This document shows positions 46,674 to 56,255 of a stretch of 64,000 bases of DNA, one piece after another. This DNA is from Saccharothrix luteola. GTDB taxonomy: Bacteria; Actinomycetota; Actinomycetes; Mycobacteriales; Pseudonocardiaceae. Position 1 is the first letter of the stretch, and every line of letters begins with the position of its first letter. Below the pieces are notes generated by a model. It had not been told where the DNA came from, ran no database searches, and saw nothing but the letters and a program-made list of their open reading frames with translations. The stretch covers positions 124,001 through 188,000 of the forward strand of contig NZ_JAJHUO010000018.1 in assembly GCF_020859565.1 (NCBI RefSeq), read 5' to 3'. The translations under genes and the position numbers were made by a program.

Positions 46674-47858
46674 GTGGGCCTCGTACAGCGCTTCGAGCGC
46701 CGTCTCGAAGGCATCGTCGGGAACACCTTCGCGCGTGTGTTCGGTGGCAACGTCGTCCCGCAGGAAGTGGCCCAGGCACTGCAGCGGGAGGCGGAGAGCA
46801 ACATCCGCGAGTTGGCGGGTGGCAGGTTGCTCGCTCCGAACCACTTCCAGGTCCTGCTGGGTCCGCAGGACCACGATCGGCTTGCCGGGGACGGTCAGGA
46901 TGAACTACGCATCACCCAGCTTCTGGGGGACTCCATCCGGGAGCACCTCGAAGAGAGCGGATGGGATACCTATGGTGACGTCGTAGTCTCCCTGGAGCGC
47001 TCCGACGCGCTGCACACGGGACAGTTCCGAACCAGCTCGTCCGTCGACCCCGACGTGAAAGTTGCCAGCCGACGGTCAGCACCACCTCGCACTGCAGGAG
47101 ACGGATCCATGAGCCAGCCTCCCGGCTACGGACAAGGACAGGGCCAGCCCGCCTACGACCCCTATGCACAGGGCGGCTACGGCCAGCAGCAGCAGGGCTA
47201 TGACCAGCAGGGGTACGGTCAGCAGCAACCCGGTTACGACCAGGGCTACGGCCAGCAGCAGCCCGGGTACGACCAGGGTTACGGCCAGCAGCCCGGTTAC
47301 GACCAGGGCTACGGCCAGCAGCAGCCCGGCTACGAGCAGGGCTACGGGCAGCAGCAGGGCTACGACCAGGGTTACGGTCAGCAGCAGCCCGGTTACGGGC
47401 AGCCAGGGTACGACCAGGGCTACGGCCAGCAGCCCGGCTACGACCAGGGTTACGGGCAGCAGCCCGGGTACGACCAGGGTTACGGCCAGCAGGGCTACGG
47501 CCAGCCGGGCTACGCCGACCCGGCACAGGGCGGTTACGCGCCGCCGGCGGTCCAGTCCGGCCCCCGGCAGCTGAACGCGACCCTGCACCTGGACGACGGC
47601 TCCAACCGGACTTACAACCTCAAGCAGGGCGGCAACGTGGTCGGCCGCGGCCAGGAAGCGGACTTCCGGCTGCCCGACACCGGGGTCTCCAGGAGGCACC
47701 TGGAGATCACGTGGGACGGGCACAGTGCCATGCTCGCTGATCTCGGTTCGACAAACGGCACCACGGTGAACGGCACACCAGTGCAGACTTGGCAGCTCGC
47801 GGAAGGCGACGTCGTCCGCATCGGCCACTCCTCGCTGGTCTACCGCACCCAGGGCTGA
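46674..47858 (+). CDS. fhaA: FhaA: DUF3662 and FHA domain protein
   Basis: This 394-residue protein starts at GTG 46674 (GLVQRFERRLEGIVGNTFAR), with CGGAGGG upstream. Residues 1-120 are DUF3662 (FGGNVVPQEVAQALQREAES). Residues about 160-285 are a Gly/Tyr/Gln repeat region. Residues 300-394 form an FHA domain with VVGRGQEADFRLPDTGVSRR, HLEITWDG and DLGSTNGTTVNG, including the Arg, Ser, His and Asn that read phosphothreonine. In mycobacteria FhaA is a PknA/PknB substrate that binds phosphorylated MviN and controls peptidoglycan precursor supply. It heads the fhaA-fhaB-pstP-rodA-pbpA-pknA-pknB group. Confidence 0.96.
   Translation: MGLVQRFERRLEGIVGNTFARVFGGNVVPQEVAQALQREAESNIRELAGGRLLAPNHFQVLLGPQDHDRLAGDGQDELRITQLLGDSIREHLEESGWDTYGDVVVSLERSDALHTGQFRTSSSVDPDVKVASRRSAPPRTAGDGSMSQPPGYGQGQGQPAYDPYAQGGYGQQQQGYDQQGYGQQQPGYDQGYGQQQPGYDQGYGQQPGYDQGYGQQQPGYEQGYGQQQGYDQGYGQQQPGYGQPGYDQGYGQQPGYDQGYGQQPGYDQGYGQQGYGQPGYADPAQGGYAPPAVQSGPRQLNATLHLDDGSNRTYNLKQGGNVVGRGQEADFRLPDTGVSRRHLEITWDGHSAMLADLGSTNGTTVNGTPVQTWQLAEGDVVRIGHSSLVYRTQG
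47164..47512 (+). repeat. Gly-Tyr-Gln coding repeat in fhaA
   Basis: Units such as GYDQGYGQQQP and GYGQQPGYDQ recur about fifteen times. The DNA units of 24-33 bases are similar enough to suggest recent slippage, and the sequence type is prone to condensation. Confidence 0.85.
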
Positions 47859-47913
47859 GCGGTCGATTCGGGCGTAGGCGTGACGGCACTCAAGTCAGGA
47901 GCGGTTACAACCG

Positions 47914-48375
47914 GTGCCAGAGCTGGTGATGCAGCTGACCAGAGCGGGTTTCCTCGTCCTGCTCTGGTTGTTCGTGTTGGCTGCGCTTCGAGTGGTCCGC
48001 TCCGACCTGTACGCGGCGTCGGGGCTCCGTGTCCCGACGCCCAAGTTCGGCAGAGGCACTAGCAAGGCCGCCCGGGGCAACAAGGCGGCCCGACAGCTCG
48101 TCGTGACACACGGCGCGCTGGCGGGCACGCGCATCTCCCTGGACGGCCGGCCGATCATGATCGGCCGCGCCGACGACTCCACGCTCGTGCTGGACGACGA
48201 CTTCGCGTCGACCAGGCACGCGCGGCTGTCGATGCGCGGCACCGACTGGTACGTGGAAGACCTCGGCTCCACGAACGGCACGTATCTCGACCGGGCGAAG
48301 GTCACGGCCCCGATCCGGGTTCCGCTCGGCTCCCCGATCCGAATTGGCAAAACGGTGATCGAGCTGCGCTCATGA
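47914..48375 (+). CDS. fhaB: FhaB (FipA-like): membrane-anchored FHA protein
   Basis: This 153-residue protein has one N-terminal membrane helix (GFLVLLWLFVLAALRVVRSD, about 12-31), a linker with a basic region, and an FHA domain at about 60-150 (RPIMIGRADDSTLVLDDDFA, then STRHARLSM and VEDLGSTNGTYLDR). The phosphothreonine-reading Arg, Ser, His and Asn are present. In mycobacteria the orthologue links PknA signalling to FtsZ and FtsQ. Start GTG 47914. It overlaps pstP by four bases (ATGA). Confidence 0.95.
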   Translation: MPELVMQLTRAGFLVLLWLFVLAALRVVRSDLYAASGLRVPTPKFGRGTSKAARGNKAARQLVVTHGALAGTRISLDGRPIMIGRADDSTLVLDDDFASTRHARLSMRGTDWYVEDLGSTNGTYLDRAKVTAPIRVPLGSPIRIGKTVIELRS

Positions 48376-49757
48376 CTCTCGTCCTCCGATACGCGGCCCG
48401 CAGCGACCGGGGCCTGGTCCGTTCGAACAACCAGGACTCCGTGTACGCGGGTCCGCGCCTGCTCGCGCTCGCCGACGGCATGGGCGGCCACGCCGCGGGC
48501 GAGGTGGCCAGCAAGGTCGTCATCGCCGCCCTGGCCCCGCTCGACGACGACGAGCCAGGCGACGACCTGCTCGGCCAGCTGCGCGACGCGGTGATCGCCG
48601 GCAACGGCGCCATCTCCGAGCTCGTGCAGAGCGACCCGGACCTGGACGGCATGGGCACCACGCTCACCGCCGTGCTGTTCGCGGGCTCGCGGCTGGGCAT
48701 GGTGCACATCGGCGACTCCCGCGCCTACATGCTCCGCAACGGCACGTTCACGCAGATCACGCACGACGACACGTTCGTGCAGTCGTTGATCGACGAGGGA
48801 CGGATCACCGAAGAGGAAGCGGCCACGCACCCGCAGCGCTCGCTGCTGCTGCGCGCGCTGACCGGCCACGAGGTGGAGCCGAGGCTGATGGTGCGGGAGG
48901 CCCGTCCGGGCGACCGCTACCTGCTGTGCTCGGACGGCCTGTCCGGCGTGGTCAGCATGGAGACGCTGGAAGAGGCGATCCGGATCCCGGACCCGCAGGC
49001 GTGCGCGGACCGGATGATCGAGCTGGCGCTCAAGGGCGGCGGCCCCGACAACGTGACGGTCGTCGTCGCCGACGTGGTCGACGTCGACTTCGGGGAGGAC
49101 GCGCCCATAGTGGGCGGCGCGGCCGGAGACGGCAGCGAAGACCCGCCACCACCCGACTCGCCCGCCTCGCGGGCGAGTTCCATCACCGGGCCCCGCCCGA
49201 TACCGCAGCGGGTCGAGCCGATGCCCCAGCCGGACCCCCGGCGGGCGCGCGGCAACCGGCTCAAGGCGCTCGCGCTGGTGGTCTTCCTGCTCCTGCTGGT
49301 GGTCGCGGCCGGCCTGGGCACGCGCTGGTACGTCCTGCGCCAGTACTACGTCGGCGAGGGCGACAACGGCGAGGTGTCGGTGTTCCGCGGCGTCACCGGC
49401 AGCGTGTTCGGCTTCGACCTGCACCGCAAGGTGGAGGGCTCGTGCCCGCCGGGCGCCCAGGCGTGCGAGGCGATCACCGTGGAGGACCTGAAGGTCGCTA
49501 CCAGGGACGTCGTGCGCAACGGCATCACCGACGTGGACGGCCTGGAGGGCGCCCGGGAGGCGATCCGCAGGCTGCGCACCGAGCAGACGCTGCCGTTCTG
49601 CCCGAAGGACACCGCGGAGAGCACCACGGGGACGTCCACCACCGCCGCGCCACCGACGGCAACCTCGACCGAGGCGCCGGCGTCCACCACTGTGGAGGGG
49701 ACACCCCTCACCACGCCCGTGCAGCAGCCGGGCACGGATTGCCGAAAGGGTCAGTAG
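48372..49757 (+). CDS. pstP: PstP: PP2C-type Ser/Thr protein phosphatase
   Basis: This 461-residue membrane phosphatase has a PP2C domain (residues 1-240) with RSDRGLVRSNNQDSVYAG, LLALADGMGGHAAGEVASK, GMGTTLTAVLF and GDRYLLCSDGLSGVVS, covering the metal-binding Asp residues. A Pro-rich linker, one membrane helix (about 300-322, LALVVFLLLLVVAAGLGTRW) and an external domain of about 110 residues follow. It reverses PknA/PknB phosphorylation. ATGA overlap with fhaB; rodA starts five bases after its stop. The Thr-rich end (TTGTSTTAAPPTATS) is low complexity. Confidence 0.97.
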   Translation: MTLVLRYAARSDRGLVRSNNQDSVYAGPRLLALADGMGGHAAGEVASKVVIAALAPLDDDEPGDDLLGQLRDAVIAGNGAISELVQSDPDLDGMGTTLTAVLFAGSRLGMVHIGDSRAYMLRNGTFTQITHDDTFVQSLIDEGRITEEEAATHPQRSLLLRALTGHEVEPRLMVREARPGDRYLLCSDGLSGVVSMETLEEAIRIPDPQACADRMIELALKGGGPDNVTVVVADVVDVDFGEDAPIVGGAAGDGSEDPPPPDSPASRASSITGPRPIPQRVEPMPQPDPRRARGNRLKALALVVFLLLLVVAAGLGTRWYVLRQYYVGEGDNGEVSVFRGVTGSVFGFDLHRKVEGSCPPGAQACEAITVEDLKVATRDVVRNGITDVDGLEGAREAIRRLRTEQTLPFCPKDTAESTTGTSTTAAPPTATSTEAPASTTVEGTPLTTPVQQPGTDCRKGQ

Positions 49758-49761
49758 TCGC

Positions 49762-51225
49762 ATGGGTTCGCCGGTCACCGGCGCTGAGGGCACACCGCTC
49801 GCGGCGGCGAGCAGCACGTCGCCCGGGTTGAGGCCGCCCACGCGACGAAGCACCGAACTGTTCATGCTCGCGTTCGCCGCCACGCTGGTGACGGGCGCGC
49901 TGATCCTGGTGGAGGCCAACCAGGAGCAGGAACTCAGCATGAGGATCCTGTGGCTGGGTTTGGCGTACCTGGGGCTGCTGACCGTGGCGCACCTCGCGGT
50001 GCGCAAGTGGGCGCCCTACGCCGACCCGGTCATCCTGCCGTGCGTGGCGCTGCTCAACGGCCTGGGCCTGGTGATGGTCCACCGGATCGACCTGGCCATG
50101 GCGGACGTGAAGCTGCCGGGCGGTCAGGTGTGGTCCTCCGCCGCGCCCAAGCAGGTCCTGTGGACGGCGATAGCGCTGGTGCTGTTCTGCACTGTGCTGA
50201 AGGTGCTGTCCGACCACCGCACGCTGGCCCGCTACGGCTACACGGCCGGCCTGCTCGGCCTGGTCGCGCTGGTGCTGCCCGGCGTGCTGCCGAGCTTCAT
50301 CGCGCCCGAGATCAACGGCGCGAAGATCTGGCTGAGCTTCGGCGCGTTCTCCATCCAGCCGGGCGAGTTCGCGAAGATCCTGCTGATGGTGTTCTTCGCC
50401 GCGTTCCTGGTGTCGAAGCGGGACCTGTTCACCATCGCCGGGCGCCGGGTCGTCGGCCTGGACCTGCCGCGGGCCCGTGATCTGGGCCCGCTGATCGCCG
50501 CGTGGGCGGTCGGCGTGAGCATCATGGTCCTGCAGAAGGACCTGGGCAGCTCGCTGCTGTTCTTCGGCATCGTGCTGGTGCTGCTGTACGTGGCGACCGA
50601 GCGGGCCGCGTGGGTCGTGCTGGGCGTGATGATGTTCTGCGTCGGCGCGGTCGTGGCGTGGAAGCTGTTCGGGCACGTCCAGATCCGGGTGCAGAACTGG
50701 CTGGACCCGTTCGCCGACCCGTCGGGCACGGGCTACCAGATCGTGCAGTCGCTCTTCGGGCTCGGCACCGGCGGGTTGTTCGGCGCGGGCCTGGGCGGCG
50801 GGCGGCCGGACCAGATCCCCGAGGCCAACACCGACTTCATCACCGCTGTGATCGGCGAGGAGCTGGGCTTCGTCGGGCTGGCCGCGGTGCTGCTGATCTA
50901 CACCGTGTTCGCGATGCGGGGCCTGCGCACCGCGCTGTCGGTCCGGGACACGTTCGGCAAGCTGCTCGGCGGTGGCCTGGCGTTCGCCGTGGCGTTCCAG
51001 ATCTTCATCGTCGTCGGCGGCGTGACGAAGCTGATCCCGATGACGGGCATCACCGCGCCGTTCCTGTCCAAGGGCGGGTCGTCGTTGCTGGCCAACTACA
51101 TCCTGGTCGCGTTGCTGCTGCGGATCTCGGACGCGGCGCGCGCGCCGAAGACCACGCCGAAGCCGCGCCCGCAGCAACCGGCCATCGCCGATCAGTTCAC
51201 AGTCATGGTGGAGCGTCCGAAATGA
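49762..51225 (+). CDS. rodA: FtsW/RodA-type SEDS peptidoglycan glycosyltransferase
   Basis: This 487-residue protein has about twelve membrane helices. SEDS signatures: SFGAFSIQPGEFAKILLMVF, DLGSSLLFFGIVLVLLYVAT, DPSGTGYQIVQSLFGLGTGG and GITAPFLSKGGSSLLANYIL. SEDS proteins polymerise lipid II glycan with a partner class B PBP, here PbpA encoded next (ATGA overlap). It controls cell elongation and is regulated by the kinase genes downstream. Starts at ATG 49762. Confidence 0.96.
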   Translation: MGSPVTGAEGTPLAAASSTSPGLRPPTRRSTELFMLAFAATLVTGALILVEANQEQELSMRILWLGLAYLGLLTVAHLAVRKWAPYADPVILPCVALLNGLGLVMVHRIDLAMADVKLPGGQVWSSAAPKQVLWTAIALVLFCTVLKVLSDHRTLARYGYTAGLLGLVALVLPGVLPSFIAPEINGAKIWLSFGAFSIQPGEFAKILLMVFFAAFLVSKRDLFTIAGRRVVGLDLPRARDLGPLIAAWAVGVSIMVLQKDLGSSLLFFGIVLVLLYVATERAAWVVLGVMMFCVGAVVAWKLFGHVQIRVQNWLDPFADPSGTGYQIVQSLFGLGTGGLFGAGLGGGRPDQIPEANTDFITAVIGEELGFVGLAAVLLIYTVFAMRGLRTALSVRDTFGKLLGGGLAFAVAFQIFIVVGGVTKLIPMTGITAPFLSKGGSSLLANYILVALLLRISDAARAPKTTPKPRPQQPAIADQFTVMVERPK

Positions 51226-52685
51226 ACACACCGCTCCGCCGGGTCGGCCTCGCCATGATGGCGATGATGCTCCTGCTGTTGGGCAACGCCACGTACGTGC
51301 AGGTCATCAAGGCCGACGACTACCGCAAGGACCCGTTGAACCGCCGGGTGATCCTGGACCAGTACTCGCGCGAGCGCGGCCAGATCATCGCCGCCGACGG
51401 CACGCCGCTGGCCAGCGTGCAGCGGGTGGACGACCGGCTGCGCTACCTGCGGACCTACGCCAACGGTCCGGTGTTCGCGCCGGTGACCGGCTACTTCTCC
51501 ACGCTGTACGGCGCGGGCGGCATGGAGCGCGCCGAGGACGACCTGCTCAACGGCTCGGACGACCGGCTGTTCGCGCGCCGGGTGTCGGACCTGATCACCG
51601 GCCGCGACCCCAAGGGCGGCAGCCTCCAGCTGACCATCGACGCGAAGCTCCAGCAGGCGGCGTTCGAGCGGTTGCAGGGCGTGACCGGCACGGTGGTCGC
51701 GATCCGGCCGCAGACCGGCGAGATCCTGGCCATGGCCAGCACCCCGTCCTACGACCCGAACGTGCTCGCCAGCCACGACGTGGACGTGCAGGAAGAAGCC
51801 TGGGTCGGCTACGACGCGGACAAGTCCAAGCCGATGCTCAACCGCGCGATCCACGAGAACTACCCGCCCGGCTCGACGTTCAAGCTGGTCGTGACGGCGG
51901 CGGCGCTGGCCGAGGGCAAGACCAAGGACAGCGACGTCGACGGCCGCCCGGTGATCACCCTGCCCGGCACGAACACCCCGCTGCCGAACTTCAACGACAC
52001 CAACTGCGGCAACGGCGTCACGGCCAAGCTGGAGGAGGCGCTGGCCAAGTCGTGCAACACGGCGTTCGCGGTGCTGGCCGCCGAGCTGGGCGCGGACAAG
52101 CTGCGCGACCAGGCGGCCAAGTTCGGCATCGGCGAGCAGGACCTGTCGATCCCGCTGTCGGTGGTGCCCTCGACGCTCGGCCCGATGTCGGACAAGCCGT
52201 CGGTCTACCAGACCGGCATCGGCCAGAAGGACGTCCGGGTGACGCCGCTGGCCAACGCGGTGATGGCGGCGACCATCGCCAACGGCGGCGTGCGGATGCA
52301 GCCGCACCTGGTCGGCAAGATCCTGGCGCCGGACCTCCAGGCGATCAGCGAGACCAAGCCGGACGAGGTCGACGAGGCCATGGAGGCCGACCAGGCCAAG
52401 GCGCTGCGCGACATGATGATCGCCTCGGAGAACAACACCGGTGGCGGCGGCAAGCTCAGCGGCGTGACCATCGCGTCCAAGACCGGCACCGCCGAGCACG
52501 GCGAGAACGTGCGCTCGACCAACCCGCACGCCTGGTACGTGGCGTTCGCGCCGGCCGAGAAGCCGGAGATCGCGATCGCGGTGATCGTGGAGAACGGCGG
52601 CCAGCAGGGCCTGGCGGCCACCGGCGGCCGGGTCGCCGCCCCGATCGGCCGCGCGGTCATCGGCGCCTACCTCGGGGGACGCTGA
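51222..52685 (+). CDS. pbpA: PbpA: class B penicillin-binding protein
   Basis: This 487-residue protein has one N-terminal membrane helix (RVGLAMMAMMLLLLGNATYV). A dimerisation part follows (PLNRRVILDQYSRERGQIIA, ending RYLRTY), then the transpeptidase domain with active-site PPGSTFKLV (Ser-x-x-Lys), SCNTAF and ASKTGTAEHG (Lys-Thr-Gly). It cross-links peptidoglycan with RodA. ATG 51222 overlaps the rodA stop; its own stop overlaps pknA by one base. All catalytic motifs are intact. Confidence 0.97.
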   Translation: MNTPLRRVGLAMMAMMLLLLGNATYVQVIKADDYRKDPLNRRVILDQYSRERGQIIAADGTPLASVQRVDDRLRYLRTYANGPVFAPVTGYFSTLYGAGGMERAEDDLLNGSDDRLFARRVSDLITGRDPKGGSLQLTIDAKLQQAAFERLQGVTGTVVAIRPQTGEILAMASTPSYDPNVLASHDVDVQEEAWVGYDADKSKPMLNRAIHENYPPGSTFKLVVTAAALAEGKTKDSDVDGRPVITLPGTNTPLPNFNDTNCGNGVTAKLEEALAKSCNTAFAVLAAELGADKLRDQAAKFGIGEQDLSIPLSVVPSTLGPMSDKPSVYQTGIGQKDVRVTPLANAVMAATIANGGVRMQPHLVGKILAPDLQAISETKPDEVDEAMEADQAKALRDMMIASENNTGGGGKLSGVTIASKTGTAEHGENVRSTNPHAWYVAFAPAEKPEIAIAVIVENGGQQGLAATGGRVAAPIGRAVIGAYLGGR

Positions 52686-54115
52686 TGCTGACCTCCGGCC
52701 AGTTGCTCGCCGAGCGGTACCGCCTCAGCAAGCGGATCGCCGTCGGCGGCATGGGCGAGGTCTGGGAGGCCGACGACACCCGGCTCGACCGCAAGGTCGC
52801 GGTGAAGGTGCTCAAGGCCGAGCTCAGCGGGGACGCCGAGTTCCTGAACCGGTTCCGCATCGAGGCGCGCACCACCGCGTCGCTCAACCACCCCGGCATC
52901 GCCGCGGTGCACGACTACGGCGAGACCGCGTCGATCCCGGACGGGCCGGAGGACACCGCCTACCTGGTGATGGAGCTGGTCGAGGGCGAGCCGCTGGCCG
53001 CGATCATCGCCCGCGGCAGGCTCAACGCGGACCGCACGCTCGACGTGCTGGAGCAGGCGGGCAACGCGTTGCAGGCGGCGCACGAGCGCGGGCTGGTGCA
53101 CCGGGACGTGAAGCCGGGCAACATCCTGGTGACCCCGACCGGCAAGGTGAAGATCACCGACTTCGGCATCGCGAAGGCCGCTGACGCGGCGCCGGTCACG
53201 CACAGCGGCATGGTCATGGGCACGGCCCACTACATCGCGCCGGAGCAGGCCCTCGGTCACGCCGCCGAGCCGGCGTCGGACGTGTACGCGCTGGCGGTGT
53301 GCGGCTACGAGTGCCTGACCGGGCACCGGCCGTTCCTGTCGGAGAACGCGGTGACGGTCGCGATGATGCACATCCGGGACATCGCGCCGCCGTTGCCGCC
53401 GGACGTGCCGCCCGGCCCGCGGGCGCTGATCGAGGCGACCCTGGTGAAGGACCCGCGCCAGCGCTACCGCAACGGCGGCGAGTTCGCCTCGGCGGTGGGT
53501 GCGGTGCGCGCCGGGCAGCCGCTGCCCGCGCCGTCCGGCCTGGCGATGGCGGTCGGCGCGCCGATGGCCGGGCCGATGACTCCGCCCGCTCAGCACGCCC
53601 GTCCGGGCGTCCCGGTGACCCACCCCGGGTCGCGTCCGGGCATGCAACCCGTCCCACCAGGCATGAACACTCCGCACACGGGCGCTTTCCGTCCGTTGCC
53701 ACCGGGCCCGCGGCCGCCGGGGCGCAACCGCGCCGCGCTGTGGGTTATGGTCGCTGTGCTGCTGGTCGCGCTGCTGGTGCTCGGCGTGGTCATCCTGCGC
53801 TGGGCGCTGAAGGGCGACGAGGTGCCCGGCGGTGCGAACCAGCAGGGCACTGGCACCACGAGCGCCCGCCCGTTGGACGACTCGACCGATCGCCTCCCCG
53901 GCAAGCCGAAGGTGACGATCACGAAGTCCGACTACGTCGACCTCCCGGTGGACGAAGTCGCGAAGAAGCTCTCCGGGCACGGCTTGGAACCCGAGGTGCA
54001 CTCCGAGGACGGGGGTGCGCCGCTGGAGCCCGAGCGGTGCCTGGTGTCGGACCTGGCGCCGACCGGTGAGATTGCGATCGGCTCACGGGTCACGGTGACG
54101 TGTGTGCCGACTTGA
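52685..54115 (+). CDS. pknA: PknA: Ser/Thr kinase with a PASTA-like C-terminal domain
   Basis: This 476-residue kinase has its kinase domain at residues 10-275 (YRLSKRIAVGGMGEVWEADD, HRDVKPGNILV, DFGIAKAA, then GTAHYIAPEQALG). A Pro-rich linker and one membrane helix (about 348-372) follow. The external end KVTITKSDYVDLPVDEVAKK to GSRVTVTCVPT looks like one PASTA-type module. Mycobacterial PknA has no PASTA domain, so this is a difference. TGATG overlap with pbpA. It works with PknB to control growth and septation. Confidence 0.95.
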   Translation: MLTSGQLLAERYRLSKRIAVGGMGEVWEADDTRLDRKVAVKVLKAELSGDAEFLNRFRIEARTTASLNHPGIAAVHDYGETASIPDGPEDTAYLVMELVEGEPLAAIIARGRLNADRTLDVLEQAGNALQAAHERGLVHRDVKPGNILVTPTGKVKITDFGIAKAADAAPVTHSGMVMGTAHYIAPEQALGHAAEPASDVYALAVCGYECLTGHRPFLSENAVTVAMMHIRDIAPPLPPDVPPGPRALIEATLVKDPRQRYRNGGEFASAVGAVRAGQPLPAPSGLAMAVGAPMAGPMTPPAQHARPGVPVTHPGSRPGMQPVPPGMNTPHTGAFRPLPPGPRPPGRNRAALWVMVAVLLVALLVLGVVILRWALKGDEVPGGANQQGTGTTSARPLDDSTDRLPGKPKVTITKSDYVDLPVDEVAKKLSGHGLEPEVHSEDGGAPLEPERCLVSDLAPTGEIAIGSRVTVTCVPT

Positions 54116-54187
54116 TGCCGAAACGGTACGACAGCGAACGCAAGGCTTGATGGTGAGACCGTTGACGAGGAGCGGGACGAAGCACTG

Positions 54188-56191
54188 ATGAGCACTCCGC
54201 GACTGCTCTCCAACCGCTACGAACTGGGTGAGACCCTCGGCTACGGCGGCATGTCGGAGGTGCACAAGGGCCGGGACGTCCGGCTCGGCCGGGACGTGGC
54301 CATCAAAGTCCTGCGCGCCGACCTCGCCCGTGACACCCAGTTCCAGGAACGGTTCCGTCGCGAGGCCCAGAACTCGGCGGCGCTGAACCACCCCGCCATC
54401 GTCGCGGTCTACGACACCGGTGAGACCCAGACCGAGTACGGCCCGCTGCCCTACATCGTGATGGAGTTCGTCGACGGCCGCACGCTGCGCGACATCGTGA
54501 AGACGCAAGGGCCGCTGTCGGGCAAGCGGGCGATGGAGGTCATGGCCGACGTGTCGGCCGCGCTGGACTTCAGCCACCGGCACGGCATCGTGCACCGGGA
54601 CGTGAAGCCCGCGAACGTCATGATCACCCGGGCGGGCGCGGTGAAGGTGATGGACTTCGGCATCGCGCGCGCGGTGCACGACGGCCAGGCCGCCGTGACC
54701 CAGACGGCCGCGGTGATAGGGACGGCCCAGTACCTGTCACCGGAGCAGGCCCGCGGCGAGGCCGTCGACGGGCGTTCCGACGTGTACGCGTCGGGCTGCG
54801 TGCTGTTCGAGCTGCTGACCGGCGAGCCGCCGTTCACCGGCGACTCGCCCGTGGCCGTGGCCTACCAGCACGTGCGGGAGGACCCGAAGCCGCCGTCGGC
54901 GCTGAACCCGAAGGTGACGCCCGCGCTGGACGCGATCGTGCTCAAGGCGATGGCCAAGGGCCCGGCCAACCGCTACCAGTCGGCCGCGGAGATGCGCGCG
55001 GACCTGGTGCGCGTGCTGTCCGGTCAGCGGCCGTCGGCGCCCGCCGTGATGACGGCGGAGGACCGCACCGCGGTGCTCAACCAGACGTCGTCGCCGCGCA
55101 CCGAGGTCGCGCCGACCACCGGCGGTCGGCACCGGCCGTCGGCGCAGCGCGAGGAACCCGCCGAGTACGACCCGCTGGCCGAGGAAGAGGAGGAGCGGCG
55201 CGCCCGGCGCAAGAAGGCGATCATGGTCACCCTGGTCGTCCTGCTGTGCATCGCCGTGCTCGCCCTCGCCACGTGGATCACCACCACGCTGCTCAGCGAG
55301 AAGGACAACACCGCGGCCACCGACAAGGTCACGGTGCCGTCGCTGGTCGGCAAGGAGCAGTCGGCGGCGTACGCCGAGCTGGAGGCCAGGCAGCTGACCG
55401 TCGAGGTCGTGCTGACGCCGTGCCAGCCCGGCTCCGAGCCGGCCTGCAACACCGACCAGATCGGCAAGGTGGTCCTGACCGACCCGCCCGCCAACCGCGA
55501 GGTGGACAAGCGCAGCGAGGTCAAACTCCTGATCGGCGCTCCCGCCGAGTCCGCGCCGGTGCCCGGCGTCACCGGTCTGACCCCGGCGGACGCGCAGAAG
55601 AAGCTGGAAGCCGAGGGCTGGGTCTTCCAGCAGGCCACCGGGACCGTCGAGACCGAGGACCCGAACCTGGTCGGCAAGGTCGTGGAGCAGTCGCCCGCTC
55701 CCGGCGTCTCGGCGACCAAGGGCAGCGCGGTCACGGTGACGCTCGGCAAGGCGCCGGAGACCGCGCAGCTGCCGGACGTGACCGGCCAGACGCTGGACAA
55801 CGCGCGCGCCACGCTCGAGGGCAACGGCTTCAAGGTGCAGACCAAGGAGGTCGACAGCCCCGAGCCGCTGAACGAGGTCGTCACGCAGAACCCGGGTCCG
55901 GGACGGGCGGAGAAGGGCACGCTGGTGACGTTGAGCGTGTCCAAGAACAACCAGTTCATCATGCCCGACCTGCGCGGGCTCACGGAGAACCAGGCGCGCA
56001 CCAGGCTGAGCCAGGCCGGGTGGACCGGCAACGACCTCACCGTCACCCAGAAGCAGACGGTCACCGACATCAGCCAGAACAACGAGATCCTGGACCAGGA
56101 GATCAAGGCGAACGCGCCGGCGGCCAAGAACGCGCGGATCAACGTGACCCTGGCCGAGTTCAAGGTCGGCGGACCCACGTCGACCAGGTAG
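54188..56191 (+). CDS. pknB: PknB: Ser/Thr kinase with four PASTA repeats
   Basis: This 667-residue kinase has its kinase domain at residues 10-275 (ETLGYGGMSEVHKGRDVRLG, HRDVKPANVMI, DFGIARAV, GTAQYLSPEQARG). The activation loop has Thr residues in AAVTQTAAVIGTAQ. A basic juxtamembrane region precedes one membrane helix (about 344-369). Four external PASTA units follow, each with a P-x-V/L-x-G-x-T block (PSLVGKEQSAAYAEL, PGVTGLTPADAQKKL, PDVTGQTLDNARATL, PDLRGLTENQARTRL). It senses muropeptides or lipid II and is essential in mycobacteria. It lies 72 bases after pknA and closes with a terminator. Confidence 0.97.
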   Translation: MSTPRLLSNRYELGETLGYGGMSEVHKGRDVRLGRDVAIKVLRADLARDTQFQERFRREAQNSAALNHPAIVAVYDTGETQTEYGPLPYIVMEFVDGRTLRDIVKTQGPLSGKRAMEVMADVSAALDFSHRHGIVHRDVKPANVMITRAGAVKVMDFGIARAVHDGQAAVTQTAAVIGTAQYLSPEQARGEAVDGRSDVYASGCVLFELLTGEPPFTGDSPVAVAYQHVREDPKPPSALNPKVTPALDAIVLKAMAKGPANRYQSAAEMRADLVRVLSGQRPSAPAVMTAEDRTAVLNQTSSPRTEVAPTTGGRHRPSAQREEPAEYDPLAEEEEERRARRKKAIMVTLVVLLCIAVLALATWITTTLLSEKDNTAATDKVTVPSLVGKEQSAAYAELEARQLTVEVVLTPCQPGSEPACNTDQIGKVVLTDPPANREVDKRSEVKLLIGAPAESAPVPGVTGLTPADAQKKLEAEGWVFQQATGTVETEDPNLVGKVVEQSPAPGVSATKGSAVTVTLGKAPETAQLPDVTGQTLDNARATLEGNGFKVQTKEVDSPEPLNEVVTQNPGPGRAEKGTLVTLSVSKNNQFIMPDLRGLTENQARTRLSQAGWTGNDLTVTQKQTVTDISQNNEILDQEIKANAPAAKNARINVTLAEFKVGGPTSTR

Positions 56192-56203
56192 CCGTGCAGC
56201 GAG

Positions 56204-56234
56204 AAGGCCCCCTCCACGCCGGAGGGGGCCTTTT
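56204..56234 (+). terminator. Terminator of the pkn operon
   Basis: A perfect 12-bp stem AAGGCCCCCTCC (56204-56215) with its complement (56221-56232) has a 5-base loop and ends in TTTT. It lies 12 bases after the pknB stop, before the convergent pabA gene. Confidence 0.95.
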
Positions 56235-56255
56235 CGTCGTCCGGGGCCGGGTCGG

